Shown: piece after piece, positions 39,103 through 49,097 of the stretch
How the letters are laid out: each line of letters starts with the position of its first letter
How positions within the stretch are numbered: the first letter of the stretch is position 1
Notes under the pieces: model-generated
The model's database searches: none
Told to the model about the DNA's origin: nothing
What the model saw: the letters and a program-made list of their open reading frames with translations, nothing else
Position numbers and translations under genes: made by a program
Assembly: GCA_021650895.1 (NCBI GenBank)
Contig: CP091278.1
Span: 3,625,659 to 3,689,658 of the forward strand
Origin: Candidatus Jettenia sp.
GTDB lineage: Bacteria > Planctomycetota > Brocadiia > Brocadiales > Brocadiaceae
DNA: 64,000 bases
Direction: 5' to 3'

Positions 39103-40209
39103 TTATAATTTTAATTTAAAACGCGCTGTTTTATCCTCTTTTGTCTCATCAGATTTTTCTGCTTTTATCTGTAATCGCAAATCATTGGAACTATCGGCAT
39201 AAGCAATAGCATTTTCGTAGCTGATTCTGTCGTTTTTATAGAGATTGAATAAGGATTGATCAAAGGTTACCATGCCTTCCTGTGTTCCTTTTGACATTGC
39301 TTCTTTTAGTAATTCAATTTGCTTCTTAAGGATAAGGTCTTTAATCCTGGATGTATCAAGCAGTACCTCGAAGGCTGCAACTCGCTTCCCGTCATTTGAT
39401 GGCACTAATCTTTGTGAAATAATAGAGCGCAAATTCAGTGAAAGGAGCAAATAAATTTGCTCATGGCGTTCTGAAGGGAAAAAGTTTATAACCCGTTCAA
39501 TAGCCTGATTGGCATTGTTAGCATGGAGCGTTCCCAGGCAGAGATGGCCTGTTTCTGCAAAGGTAATGGCTGATTCCATAGTTTCCGTGTCACGGATCTC
39601 GCCAACAAGGATAACGTCCGGGGCCTGACGTAAGGTGTTTTTAAGTGCATCATGAAACGATAAAGTGTCGATACCAACCTCCCTTTGTGTGATAACAGAT
39701 TTCTTATGCCGGTGCACAAATTCTAAAGGGTCTTCTATCGTGATTATATGTCCCGAATTATGAGTATTTCTGTAATCAACCATGGCAGCCAGAGTAGTAG
39801 ATTTTCCTGAGCCTGTTGCACCGACGACAAGAATTAATCCTCTTTTCGTCATAGCAAGATCCTTAAAAATGTGAGGGAGATGCAGATTATCAATAGTTTG
39901 AATATTGATTTTTATCTGCCGGATAACAAGACCAATGTTTCTCTGTTGAAAAAATATATTTACCCGAAATCGACCAAGCTCCGGATAATACAAAGCCAGG
40001 TTCATTTCCATTGTTTGATAAAAATCTTTTCTTTGTTTTTCGCTTAACATATCTTCTGCTAAAGTTCTGGTATCTTCAGCAGTTAATTTTTTTGTTCCAA
40101 ACGGGGAGTTAATACCTTCTTTACGGTACATAGGCGGAAGATCAACAGTAAGGTACATATCTGAAGCATCCAGGCGAACCATTTCCTGTAATAGTTCCTT
40201 GATTTCCAT
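39103..40209 (-). CDS. PilT/PilU-type retraction ATPase
   Basis: 368 residues. Walker A GATGSGKST, the Asp box IITIEDPLEFVH, Walker B DVILVGEIRD, and the HLCLGTLHANNANQAIERVINFFP His box are all intact. PilT-type hexamers power retraction of type IV pili. It is a paralogue of the next upstream gene and has a longer C-terminal tail. No other pilus gene lies in the window. Confidence 0.92.
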   Translation of the reverse strand: MEIKELLQEMVRLDASDMYLTVDLPPMYRKEGINSPFGTKKLTAEDTRTLAEDMLSEKQRKDFYQTMEMNLALYYPELGRFRVNIFFQQRNIGLVIRQIKINIQTIDNLHLPHIFKDLAMTKRGLILVVGATGSGKSTTLAAMVDYRNTHNSGHIITIEDPLEFVHRHKKSVITQREVGIDTLSFHDALKNTLRQAPDVILVGEIRDTETMESAITFAETGHLCLGTLHANNANQAIERVINFFPSERHEQIYLLLSLNLRSIISQRLVPSNDGKRVAAFEVLLDTSRIKDLILKKQIELLKEAMSKGTQEGMVTFDQSLFNLYKNDRISYENAIAYADSSNDLRLQIKAEKSDETKEDKTARFKLKL

Positions 40210-40251
40210 TTATCTCCTCATGTAACAGATCAGAATTCTCATGCGATAGTT

Positions 40252-41301
40252 TTATCTTATACCGCTCAGTACACTTGGGTTACTTACCAGTTTTTCAATG
40301 GTCTCTTTCGTAACCGAATCCTTCTGATAGAGTTCGACCATAGCCTGATCCATAGTTTGCATACCGTATTGACGGCCTGTCTGTATAGATGATGGGATTT
40401 GAGCTATCTTGTTTTCTCTGATTAAATTCCGTACTGCTGATGTGCCGATCATAATTTCTAACGCTGCAACACGTCCTTTTCCATCTTTTCTTTTAAGGAG
40501 TTGTTGAGTAAGTACAGCCTGAATAGATTCAGAGAACATGGTGCGCACCTGTTCCTGCTGTTCCGGTGGAAATACATCAATCACCCGATCGACGGTTTTG
40601 GGAGCGCTGGATGTATGTAATGTACCAAAAACCAGGTGGCCAGTCTCAGCAGCAGTAAGCGCTAAGGAAATAGTCTCCAAATCCCTCATTTCGCCTACCA
40701 GGATAACATCAGGGTCTTCACGTAAAGCCGATCTCAAGGCATTGGCAAAACTATGGGTGTGTGGTCCTAATTCCCTTTGGTTAATAAGGCTGTTTTTGGA
40801 CTGATGAATGAATTCGATAGGGTCCTCAATAGTAAGGATGTGACATTTCTCCTCGCGATTGATAAGGTCGATCATTGCTGCTAATGTGGTTGATTTGCCG
40901 CAGCCCGTAGGCCCTGTCACAAGGATAAGTCCTTTTTCCTTTTTCGTCAGATCGCTTACTATTTTTGGCATACCAAGCTGTTCCAGAGTAGGGATAACGG
41001 TAGGTATCGACCTGAATACTATGGATTCTCCTCTGTTTTGTAAAAAAGCATTTACCCGAAATCTTCCGGTATCGCCAAATGCAATAGCAAAATCCAGCTC
41101 ATAGTGTTCCTCGTACATCTTACGCTGTTGATCATTAAGAATATCATAGAGTATCTTGTGTACGTCTTCTTTGTTGAGCGGAGGGACGTCGATCTTCCTT
41201 ATATCCCCATGGATACGAATCATGAGCGGTTCTCCGGAGCTTATGTGAATATCGGAGGCATTCTCTTTTTTTGCGAATAGTAAAAGATCCAGTATGTCCA
41301 T
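40252..41301 (-). CDS. pilT: Twitching motility ATPase PilT
   Basis: 349 residues, the usual length. Walker A GPTGCGKST, ILTIEDPIEFIH, DVILVGEMRDLET, and GTLHTSSAPKTVDRVIDVFP are present; the N-terminal PAS-like domain begins ILDLLLFAKKENASDIHISS. It is 42 bp upstream of its paralogue and 5 bp downstream of tldD, so cotranscription is likely. Confidence 0.95.
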   Translation of the reverse strand: MDILDLLLFAKKENASDIHISSGEPLMIRIHGDIRKIDVPPLNKEDVHKILYDILNDQQRKMYEEHYELDFAIAFGDTGRFRVNAFLQNRGESIVFRSIPTVIPTLEQLGMPKIVSDLTKKEKGLILVTGPTGCGKSTTLAAMIDLINREEKCHILTIEDPIEFIHQSKNSLINQRELGPHTHSFANALRSALREDPDVILVGEMRDLETISLALTAAETGHLVFGTLHTSSAPKTVDRVIDVFPPEQQEQVRTMFSESIQAVLTQQLLKRKDGKGRVAALEIMIGTSAVRNLIRENKIAQIPSSIQTGRQYGMQTMDQAMVELYQKDSVTKETIEKLVSNPSVLSGIR

Positions 41302-41306
41302 TTCCT

Positions 41307-42668
41307 TTATCTTCCGCCAATAACAACGTTTTGTATACGAACATGCGGGCCGCCATCTCCGACCCGGAGAGGCGACTGTCCGCTTTTACCACATCCTCCC
41401 AGCCCTCCATGTATATGAAGGTCGTTCCCAATAGCATCGATATTCATAAGCGTCTCAAACACATTTCCTGTAAGGACTACGTCGCGTATTTTTTCCTGTA
41501 TTTTTCCGTTCTTTATCAGGTAAGCTTCCTCGGCGCTAAAAGTAAACATTTCCATATTTGTTTGTCCACCGAGGGCACCGATAGCGTAAATGCCGTTATC
41601 GACCTCAGAGAGCATCTTCTCAAAAGTGTAATCACGGGGTTCCATATAGGTATTGGTCATACGCACAATAGGTCCATAGGCATAGTTTATAGCACGGGCG
41701 TTACCTGTGGGTTGCTCATGCATTTTAGCTGCTGTTTCTCTTGAATGAAGCCGATTGGTCAAAATACCATTTTTAATAAGATAAGTTTTTTGCGTAGGTG
41801 TACCCTCATGGTCATATTTATTATATCCCGCTTCGCCAGCCATAGAGCCGTCATCTATGATGGAAAGGGCATCAATTCCAAATCGTTTTCCAAGAACCAT
41901 AATTTCCCGCATCTTGGTATTTTCATAAATAAAATCAGCCTCACTGAGATGTCCAAAGGCCTCATGAATAAAGACACCGCAAAGTTTAGGGTCAATAATA
42001 ACGGTATATTTACCACCCGTTACCGGTTTTGCAGTAAGGAGATCAACTGCACGTTTGGTTACTTCTTCTACGTTTTGCTCTAAATTTTGAACATTGCTAA
42101 AACCCTGCAGATCACCTACAGAATAATAAGCTTGTTGTACATTCATACCATCCCTTGCCATGGCAAGGAGAGAAATTCCACAAAAAATAGTTTCTTGTAC
42201 GATAAAGCTGCCATCCGTATTGGCAAAATGTACCGTTCCATGTGAATCTAAATACCGTACGTTGGAGGTTTGTATTTGCCTTGAAGACAGGATCTTGCTG
42301 TTGTACTTGTTACAAATGGCTTGTTTATCAGTTAACGAGATGTCTGCAGGATCTATTCCTACCTTTGCTTTTACATGATCATGTATAACCGGTATCGGAG
42401 CGAGCTGGCTTTCCTGTGTACCAACGAATCGTGCCTGTTCGCAAGCCATTTCTACATATCTCGGAAGGTTCTCGATGTCGTTAAAGGCAACAAATCCCCA
42501 ACCGCCTTTAAACAATGCCCTCACACATCCGCCAAAAATAGTATTCTCGCCGATATTTTCAAGCTCTTTTCCTACATATGCAACGCTCGTATTGACACCT
42601 TCCTGGATTCTTATTTCTGCATAATCTGCTTTTGCTAATTTTAAGGCATTTTTTATCAGTTTTTCCAT
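41307..42668 (-). CDS. tldD: TldD metalloprotease
   Basis: 453 residues. The zinc motif HEAFGH (HEXXXH) lies in VFIHEAFGHLSEADFI, and the second-site region DHEGTPTQKTYLIKNGIL is present. It is the catalytic partner of TldE. The start is at 42668, 42 bp after ligA, and the stop is 5 bp before pilT. The two partners are separated by two pilT genes, which is unusual because tldD and tldE are commonly adjacent or unlinked. Confidence 0.95.
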   Translation of the reverse strand: MEKLIKNALKLAKADYAEIRIQEGVNTSVAYVGKELENIGENTIFGGCVRALFKGGWGFVAFNDIENLPRYVEMACEQARFVGTQESQLAPIPVIHDHVKAKVGIDPADISLTDKQAICNKYNSKILSSRQIQTSNVRYLDSHGTVHFANTDGSFIVQETIFCGISLLAMARDGMNVQQAYYSVGDLQGFSNVQNLEQNVEEVTKRAVDLLTAKPVTGGKYTVIIDPKLCGVFIHEAFGHLSEADFIYENTKMREIMVLGKRFGIDALSIIDDGSMAGEAGYNKYDHEGTPTQKTYLIKNGILTNRLHSRETAAKMHEQPTGNARAINYAYGPIVRMTNTYMEPRDYTFEKMLSEVDNGIYAIGALGGQTNMEMFTFSAEEAYLIKNGKIQEKIRDVVLTGNVFETLMNIDAIGNDLHIHGGLGGCGKSGQSPLRVGDGGPHVRIQNVVIGGR

Positions 42669-42710
42669 TTAGGTTATTCCTTTGAATTTATCTGGTATTA
42701 TCAAATTTTT

Positions 42711-44738
42711 CTATGGGCTTATCATTTTTTCAAATGCTTCTTCATCAAGGACCTGGACATTCAATTCCTTCGCCTTATGTAATTTAGTTCCTGGATCTTC
42801 ACCTGTTATAAGGTAGTTTGTTTTTTTGCTCACGCTCGATGTTACACGTCCACCTAAGTTCTTAATAAGCGTCTCGGCTTCATTGCGGGAGTATTTTTTT
42901 AATATGCCGGTAATAACAAAAGATTTTCCGGAAACTTTTGGATTTTTTCCGGTTTTTTGAGCTACTAATTTTTGGGTATTAACCCCTTGTGCTTTAAGCT
43001 TTTCAATAATTTCCCGTATACGCTTATTTTGAAAAAATTCAGCAATGCTCCTGGCAATAGTGGGACCAATTTCATAAATTGATTCTAATTCATCCTGATT
43101 TGCTTTTGCTAACGCATCGAGGGAATCAAAATGTTCAGCCAAAACTTCTGCGGTATGAGAACCTACATTATTTATCCCCAAAGCAGAGATTAAACGATTT
43201 AAATCGCGATGTTTGCTTTCCTCTATGGCATGGATTAAGTTTAATGCAGATTTCTTACCCATGCGCTCCAGATTTACCAGATCATCATATTGGAGATAAT
43301 AAATATCAGCATAATCTTTTAGTAAATTTTTGTCAACCAATTGTTCAATAAGTGCAGGTCCTAACCCTTCTATATCCATAGCATTTCGATTTGCGAAGTA
43401 TTTGATAAGCCTTTTCGTCTGTGCCGGACATAAGGAATTATAACAGCGCAGGTATACCCCTTCTTTTTTTACCATGCTATTGCAAGAAGGGCAATTTGCC
43501 GGTTCTTGAAAAATTTCTTCAGCTCCATTACGCTTTTCTTTTAAAGCATGTACAACCTGGGGGATAATCTCACCAGCTTTTTGTAATACAATATGGTCTC
43601 CTACCCGTATGTCCTTTCTTTGAATTTCTTCGAAATTATGGAGTGTAGCACGGCAAACAATAGTTCCTGCGAGCTGTACAGGAGCAAGATTGGCGACAGG
43701 GGTAATGGTGCCGCTTTTTCCTACCTGCACGACAATCTCTTCAATTTTTGTAATGGCCTGTTCAGGCTGAAATTTATAGGAGATTACCCAGCGAGGTGAC
43801 TTACTGGTATATCCTAATCGGTTATAAAGGGCGAGAGAATTAACTTTTATAACCATTCCATCGACCATATAATCCAGTTCTCTGCGGCGTTTATCCCATT
43901 CATTACAATACTGAATAACTTCTTCTATATTTTTACGTAATTGATTATAAGGATTTACCGGAAAGCCGAATTTCTGGATAAGTTCCAAACATTCAGCATG
44001 TGTCTTGAGTTCTAAACCTTCGCGGTATGCTATAGTATAGGCAAAGATGCGTAAATTTCTCCGTGCTGTAATGCGCGGGTCAAGAAGTTTAAGCGAGCCA
44101 GCAGCAGCATTTCGGGGATTTGCAAATTGAGGTTCACCTTTTTCTTCTTTTTCCTCGTTAAGTTTTTGAAATTCCTTATTTGACAGATAAACTTCTCCCC
44201 TGATTTCGATTACTGATGGAATTTTCTGTTTTTTATCCGAAAATTCAAATCGCAAAGGTATCTGGCGAATGGTTTTAAGGTTTGCAGTTACATCATCTCC
44301 CCGAAAACCATCTCCCCTGGTAGCTCCTCGTACAAATAAGCCCTGCTCATAAAAAAGAGAAACAGCTACTCCATCAATCTTTAACTCAACTACATATTCA
44401 ATATCGTGATCGTTATCAATCCCCAGTATACGTTTTATGCGCCTGTCAAATTCTTTTAATTCCTCTTTTGAATAAGTATTATCGATACTTAACATAGGAA
44501 TTTTATGCTCTACGGTAGAAAAATGAGTGAGCGGTTCTCCTCCCACCCGTTGGGTAGGAGAGTCGGAGGTAATAAGATTGGGGTGTAATTCCTCGAGATG
44601 TTTCAGTTCCTTTATAAGCTGATCATATTCATAATCGCTAATATCGGGATTATTTTCAACATAATATTTTCTATCATGGCATTGTATAGCATTGCGAAGC
44701 TGTTCAATCTTTTCTTTAATCGATGATGTTATATTCAT
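42711..44738 (-). CDS. ligA: NAD-dependent DNA ligase
   Basis: 675 residues from the ATG at 44738; an upstream in-frame start at 44828 adds 30 residues unlike the family. Domain order is complete: Ia domain (SDYEYDQLIKELKHLEELHP), adenylation site VELKIDGVAVSL with the AMP Lys, OB fold, Cys4 zinc finger (CPSC...CYNSLC), helix-hairpin-helix repeats and a C-terminal BRCT domain (GKSFVITGIL... TNYLITGEDPGTKLHKA). It seals nicks in replication and repair. Confidence 0.97.
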   Translation of the reverse strand: MNITSSIKEKIEQLRNAIQCHDRKYYVENNPDISDYEYDQLIKELKHLEELHPNLITSDSPTQRVGGEPLTHFSTVEHKIPMLSIDNTYSKEELKEFDRRIKRILGIDNDHDIEYVVELKIDGVAVSLFYEQGLFVRGATRGDGFRGDDVTANLKTIRQIPLRFEFSDKKQKIPSVIEIRGEVYLSNKEFQKLNEEKEEKGEPQFANPRNAAAGSLKLLDPRITARRNLRIFAYTIAYREGLELKTHAECLELIQKFGFPVNPYNQLRKNIEEVIQYCNEWDKRRRELDYMVDGMVIKVNSLALYNRLGYTSKSPRWVISYKFQPEQAITKIEEIVVQVGKSGTITPVANLAPVQLAGTIVCRATLHNFEEIQRKDIRVGDHIVLQKAGEIIPQVVHALKEKRNGAEEIFQEPANCPSCNSMVKKEGVYLRCYNSLCPAQTKRLIKYFANRNAMDIEGLGPALIEQLVDKNLLKDYADIYYLQYDDLVNLERMGKKSALNLIHAIEESKHRDLNRLISALGINNVGSHTAEVLAEHFDSLDALAKANQDELESIYEIGPTIARSIAEFFQNKRIREIIEKLKAQGVNTQKLVAQKTGKNPKVSGKSFVITGILKKYSRNEAETLIKNLGGRVTSSVSKKTNYLITGEDPGTKLHKAKELNVQVLDEEAFEKMISP

Positions 44739-45001
44739 AAGATTGAAATTGAGATATAAAGAATTTTTTATACAAGTAAATGCAAGCTTTAGAAAAGGTC
44801 GTATTATATCATACTTTGTATAATTCATATCATAATTTGTACGATCATCAATGTATTTCGTATTTAACGATATAAATCACTTGACTTTATAATGTGTTTA
44901 TTATAGACTCTGAAACGGATGTTGGACACATCGTGATTCGTGTCCTTATTAATAAATTCTTATGAATTTAAATAAAACATCCTCAGGAATGGAGTAAATT
45001 T
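44739..45001. other. Divergent intergenic region
   Basis: 263 bp between minus-strand ligA and the plus-strand SPOR-like gene. Promoters for both must lie here. TTGACTTTATAATGTG near 44880 contains a TTGACT and a TATAAT, but too close together to be one promoter. Confidence 0.4.
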
Positions 45002-45904
45002 ATGACTAAAGGAAATGATTCAAGGGAATTTTTTGAATTATTTAAAGCACCCCAAAATGTGCAAAAGGAACAGGATAAAGAGGTTAAGCCTGTTACAGAA
45101 TCGAAAGATGTAAATCAGGAAAAATCCCCTATACCAGAAGAAAAGGCGGTAAGTAAACCAACGGTTTCTGCCGACCCTTTAGAATGGATTAAAAATACCC
45201 GTAAAGAAGACACTGTTTTTAGGAAAAAACTGGAAACGCCCATAGCGCCGCATACTATCTCCGGTGTGCCTAAAGATGAGCTTATTCCACGCAAAGATGA
45301 AGTAATATTACGGCAAGAGACATTAATTATAGGTGCTATTGCGGCAACTTTTTTATCTATTGCATGTTTTTTTGTTGGACATAAGGTTGGATATAATAAA
45401 GGATTAACAAGCAGGGTAGAGGAATGGGCTGAAACGATAGAATCTGAAGATGTAAAAAGTACTCATTTTGGACAATCCAGGTTTGGAGATGGTGCCCAAA
45501 AGGCTGCTAACAAAGCTGTTTCTCAAAAAGCAGAAAAACAAGCTGAACAGCCCAAACTTACGGAAGTTCCTCAAAAGACTGCAAGCAAAGCAATACAGCA
45601 AAAAGCAGAAAAACAACCAGAACAATCCGGGGCGATCATAAAAGATAAGTGGACAATACGCCTTGTTACGTATAAAAATACGAGTGATAACATTGAAAAA
45701 GCAAAAGAGGTAGCCAGTTTAGTTAAGGATACGCTGGGCTATGATGCTTTTGTCGTAAATGCCGGTAAATCACTTTTTGTTTGTGTAGGTGAATTCGAAA
45801 CGAATGATAGCGCCGATTTAATAAGTACACAAAAGGTGTTAGCTGAATTACAGTATGAGAATAAAAAACAATTTGAGGGATGTTATCCCGTACGTATGAA
45901 GTAG
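45002..45904 (+). CDS. Bitopic membrane protein with SPOR-like C-terminal domain
   Basis: 300 residues: a charged cytoplasmic part of about 105 residues, one membrane segment (about 107-127, TLIIGAIAATFLSIACFFVG), and a Lys/Gln-rich linker with a duplicated stretch of about 20 residues (QKA..KA..QKAEKQ.EQ). Last comes a C-terminal domain (WTIRLVTYKNTSDNIEKA ... GYDAFVVNAGKSLFVCVGEF) of SPOR type, which binds denuded peptidoglycan at division sites. It begins a three-gene plus-strand run. Confidence 0.75.
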   Translation: MTKGNDSREFFELFKAPQNVQKEQDKEVKPVTESKDVNQEKSPIPEEKAVSKPTVSADPLEWIKNTRKEDTVFRKKLETPIAPHTISGVPKDELIPRKDEVILRQETLIIGAIAATFLSIACFFVGHKVGYNKGLTSRVEEWAETIESEDVKSTHFGQSRFGDGAQKAANKAVSQKAEKQAEQPKLTEVPQKTASKAIQQKAEKQPEQSGAIIKDKWTIRLVTYKNTSDNIEKAKEVASLVKDTLGYDAFVVNAGKSLFVCVGEFETNDSADLISTQKVLAELQYENKKQFEGCYPVRMK

Positions 45905-45919
45905 AATTTAGGAGGAAAC

Positions 45920-46177
45920 ATGAGTATTGATAAGAGTTTAAAAACGAAGGGTAAATTGGTAAGGCCAAGGAATGTGCTTACAAGAATAGAGCGGATTAAA
46001 CTGCTTAAGGAGGAAAAAAAATGGGAACCAGCCATGTCTGTTTTTGGTATTCCCAAGGTAAAGGTACTTAAATTAAAACAGAGAGGAAAAGCAGAGAAAA
46101 AAGCTAAGCCAGAGGCAGCTGCTGCTGCAGGCGGAGAAGTAAGTGCAACGGCTGGTAAGGAGAAGGCCAAGAAATAA
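45920..46177 (+). CDS. Small basic protein of the PVC group
   Basis: 85 residues. The start MSIDKSLKTKGKLVRPRNVL and RIERIKLLKEEKKWEP...SVFGIPKVKVLK match the small basic protein family shared by Planctomycetes, Verrucomicrobia and Chlamydiae, thought to be ribosome-associated. The tail is Ala/Lys-rich. It has AGGAGG before the start, and its TAA overlaps the ATG of the aminotransferase by one base. Confidence 0.88.
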   Translation: MSIDKSLKTKGKLVRPRNVLTRIERIKLLKEEKKWEPAMSVFGIPKVKVLKLKQRGKAEKKAKPEAAAAAGGEVSATAGKEKAKK

Positions 46178-47274
46178 TGATTGCCCACAGGATGTCGAAA
46201 CTAGACTCCTCCGGAATCAGAAAGGTCTTTGATCTGGCACAAAAAATGCAAAATCCGGTGAACCTTAGCATTGGTCAACCGGATTTTGATGTTCCTGAGG
46301 AGATTAAAACGGAAGCCATTAAGGCTATCGAGAATGGCGCTAATAAATATACCGTCACCCAAGGTATACCCGAACTTCGTAATGCACTGCTTAAGCAGTT
46401 GCAAAAGAGACGTAAGGTAGATGCAGAGAGTATCATGATCACTTCAGGAGTTTCAGGGGCATTAACGTTAGCCTTTATGGTATTGATTAATCCTGAGGAT
46501 GAAGTTATCATTCCTGACCCTTCATTCGTTAGTTACAAACATTTAACTAATTTTTGTGGTGGGAAGCCGGTATTTGTCGATACGTACCCTGATTTTAAAC
46601 TAACGGTTGAGCGTATTCAGCCTTGCATTACAAAAAGGACAAAGATACTCATTTTAAACAGTCCCGCGAATCCGACAGGAGTAATGTATACTACCCAGGA
46701 AATAAAAGAAATTGCAGAACTTGCAAAAAAGCACAATGTTTTTATTATTTCAGATGAGATATATCATGATTACGATTACAATCATGAATTCGATAGTATT
46801 GGTCGGTACTATAAAAATACCCTAATCCTCGATGGGTTTTCCAAATCCTTTGCTATGACAGGGTGGAGGGTGGGTTTTGCTGCAGGACCAGCCAACATTG
46901 TTAACGAGATGATCAAGCTACAGCAATATACTTTTGTTTGTGCACCTTCTTTTGCTCAGTATGCCATCTCCAAATCCTTAGAGGCCGATTTGAGCAAACA
47001 CATTGCCAGCTATGAGAGGAAAAGGGATTTGATGTATGATGGGTTAAAAGATACATACCAAATGGTAAAACCAGGGGGAGCTTTTTATTTTTTCCCTCAA
47101 GTGCCTTGGGGTACTGATGAAGAATTTGTAACTGCTGCAATTCAAAAGAACCTTCTTATTATCCCTGGCAGTGTCTTTTCCGAGCGTCATACACATTTCC
47201 GAATTTCTTATGCTGCCAGCGAAGAGACTATCAAGCGTGGCATAGATATCCTTAAGAGCCTTGCCAGGCAATAA
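46177..47274 (+). CDS. Class I/II (aspartate-type) aminotransferase
   Basis: 365 residues of fold-type I. The PLP Lys lies in DGFSKSFAMTGWRVGF, with NSPANPTGVMY and ISDEIYHDYDY for cofactor contacts and FRISYA near the end for the carboxylate-binding Arg. The N-terminal SIGQPDFDVPEEI is typical of AspC/AraT-like enzymes. The exact amino acid is uncertain. It is translationally coupled to the small basic protein gene. Confidence 0.92.
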   Translation: MIAHRMSKLDSSGIRKVFDLAQKMQNPVNLSIGQPDFDVPEEIKTEAIKAIENGANKYTVTQGIPELRNALLKQLQKRRKVDAESIMITSGVSGALTLAFMVLINPEDEVIIPDPSFVSYKHLTNFCGGKPVFVDTYPDFKLTVERIQPCITKRTKILILNSPANPTGVMYTTQEIKEIAELAKKHNVFIISDEIYHDYDYNHEFDSIGRYYKNTLILDGFSKSFAMTGWRVGFAAGPANIVNEMIKLQQYTFVCAPSFAQYAISKSLEADLSKHIASYERKRDLMYDGLKDTYQMVKPGGAFYFFPQVPWGTDEEFVTAAIQKNLLIIPGSVFSERHTHFRISYAASEETIKRGIDILKSLARQ

Positions 47275-47575
47275 CATAATAATGTATAAGAATTAAATAT
47301 TTTGATTTAATTGAAGATAACTGAGCTATTGAACTGACATTTCGAAAAGGGGTATTTTTTTATAATTTTTATAACTAACTGGCATTGTGTCTGTTACGAC
47401 TGTAATTGTTTATAGCATAACAACTTACTACACACCTAAAATTCTGGCAGTTCTGTTCTATTCCTCTCAGTTCCGTTGTGTTCGGTCACATTTTGGTCAC
47501 AGTATGGATTTATTGTATTATGGTTAAATCATACCATAGGATTTTAAATTCATATAAGTTCAACTAATTCTTAAA
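47275..47575. other. AT-rich intergenic region, no gene seen
   Basis: About 300 bp between the convergent aminotransferase and PIN-domain genes. No clear terminator hairpin was recognised. Confidence 0.45.
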
Positions 47576-48029
47576 TCTTTAAAATATGTCTTATAAAATC
47601 CGCGATCTCTTGAAAGAAGCAAATCAGCATGTACAAGGGCATGAGCACCTATAATAAAATCGCTGAGAATTCGCTGTCTAAAGGTAATAGGGGAATGGCA
47701 GTTCTGACAAGTAAGGGTTATTCCTTTTCCACATCGAGGACATTGTAACGAGCGTTTCTTATCTTTTGCATATTTGTTCCATCGGTCACCTGCGATACAT
47801 AATGCCTCTTTTCACCAGAATAAACAAGTTCTGTTCCAGTATCAGAAAGAAAAGTTCTTAACTCCTTTTCTGACAAAAACAGAGAGGCAAGTTCGGCATA
47901 TACGATCTCGCTTATGATCAATTGCCCTCTTTCGACATGCTCATCAAGCAACTGTTTTGAATTGAAATAATAATTTTCATCAGGGATAAGGATATCAAGG
48001 AATATATTGGTGTCTACTGCGGTTATCAC
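47576..48029 (-). pseudogene. PIN-domain (VapC-type) toxin with zinc-ribbon-like insert, frameshifted
   Basis: The first 95 codons read as a PIN domain: AVDTNIFLDILIPDENY with the first acidic residues and IISEIVYAELA. The open frame then stops at 47718. In another frame from about 47745 the protein clearly continues: LQCPRCGKGITLTCQNCHSP (two CXXC pairs), RQRILSDFIIGAHALVHADL and LLSRDRGFYKTYF, to a TGA near 47576. Together these give a full-length PIN toxin of about 150 residues with one lost base, unless the shift is an assembly error. The antitoxin gene overlaps its start. Confidence 0.8.
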
Positions 48030-48253
48030 GTTCCTCTCAAGTCCTTAATTATTTCATCAGTTTTTTGCCTTCTATATTTTTTCAGCCTACCTACCCACTT
48101 GTCAAAAGGGGATTTCTTTAAAGATTTTCTAATATAGAATGTACCATTTTTTTCTTCAAAGGCTATGTCTTCTCCTGGCCGAATACCAAGTTTATCCCTA
48201 ATTTCTTTGGGAATAGTTACCTGACCTTTAGAAGTAATTTTTACCGTCAACAT
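48026..48253 (-). CDS. AbrB/MazE-type antitoxin
   Basis: 75 residues. The N-terminal swapped-hairpin DNA-binding domain is plain (VKITSKGQVTIPKEIRDKLG, then GIRPGEDIAFEEKNG). The C-terminal half would wrap the PIN toxin. It overlaps the toxin gene by 4 bases, antitoxin first. Such proteins repress their own operon. AGGAGG lies before the start. It seems intact although its toxin is broken. Confidence 0.9.
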   Translation of the reverse strand: MLTVKITSKGQVTIPKEIRDKLGIRPGEDIAFEEKNGTFYIRKSLKKSPFDKWVGRLKKYRRQKTDEIIKDLRGT

Positions 48254-48358
48254 AAAGCCTCCTATCGAGTTCCATTATTCGTTAATAACAATAGTATATC
48301 AATATCGTAATTTTTTCGTGATTTTATTGAATTACAATTTTATCTTTAACATAATTTC

Positions 48359-48508
48359 AATGAATTTCCAATAAGATTTTCACGGCTTCAAAAATAGGGA
48401 TTTTCTTTTTCTCAGGAAATATTACAAGAACTGCCGATGTCTCCTGCATGCCGGGTTTTCAATCAATCCAATCACCCCATTGTGATACATGCCTTTTATT
48501 GAATTCAT
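48359..48508 (-). pseudogene. Antitoxin-like remnant, frameshifted
   Basis: From the ATG at 48508 the frame reads MNSIKGMYHNGVIGLIE, like the short DUF104-type antitoxins. Near 48455 it shifts to KPGMQETSAVLVIFPEKKKI and runs to a TGA near 48359. It has no toxin partner. Confidence 0.5.
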
Positions 48509-48509
48509 A

Positions 48510-49097
48510 GTTAATTCCTATGTCTTAAGTAAGTACCATCTACATAGCGGGTGGCTTGACTAGTCCTGAAAGGATGAAAGAAGAAAAACTATAAATTCTT
48601 GATTGAGAGTGGTTTCCTGTTTTACCTTGAAAATTAAGGAGTAATCGACATTATATCTATTATATTTGTTTCAATCAATTCTATCTATTCTGATTGAAAC
48701 TAGCACAGTTACTGTCCAACATTATTTAAAGTATACTTAAGATGTTTTTAAATATCATATGAAGATATGAGGCATCTAACGGACGCGCCTTAACGCGTGC
48801 AAAATATAAGAAAATTTCATAAATTATAAGTTTACACTAAGTACCAGAAGATCAAAACCTGTGCACTTTTGCTTTACTGCAGCCGCATTGTATATAGTAT
48901 CATACATAAGTATTTTTAAAATAATCAATCGCTTGAATAAAATTATGGTGACCTAAGTTGTTAACTATTTTAGATTCATCAATCTTCTTCATCTTAATGA
49001 AGATATCTTTTATGTCACATTTAATTTGAGTACTATGTTTAATTATTGCGTTTTCACTTAAATCACTTATTATAGTATCCAACAGATTAAACCGAAC
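48510..49097. other. AT-rich region with possible gene relics
   Basis: On the minus strand 48840-48905 reads YDTIYNAAAVKQKCTGFDLL, which may be the end of another PIN domain, without a supported start. A minus-strand frame of 60 codons (48900-49082) has no family resemblance. Nothing else is seen. Confidence 0.35.

Noticed and set aside
48900-49082. A 60-codon minus-strand frame
   Set aside because: No ribosome binding site or family match; it lies among decayed modules and is not called as a gene.
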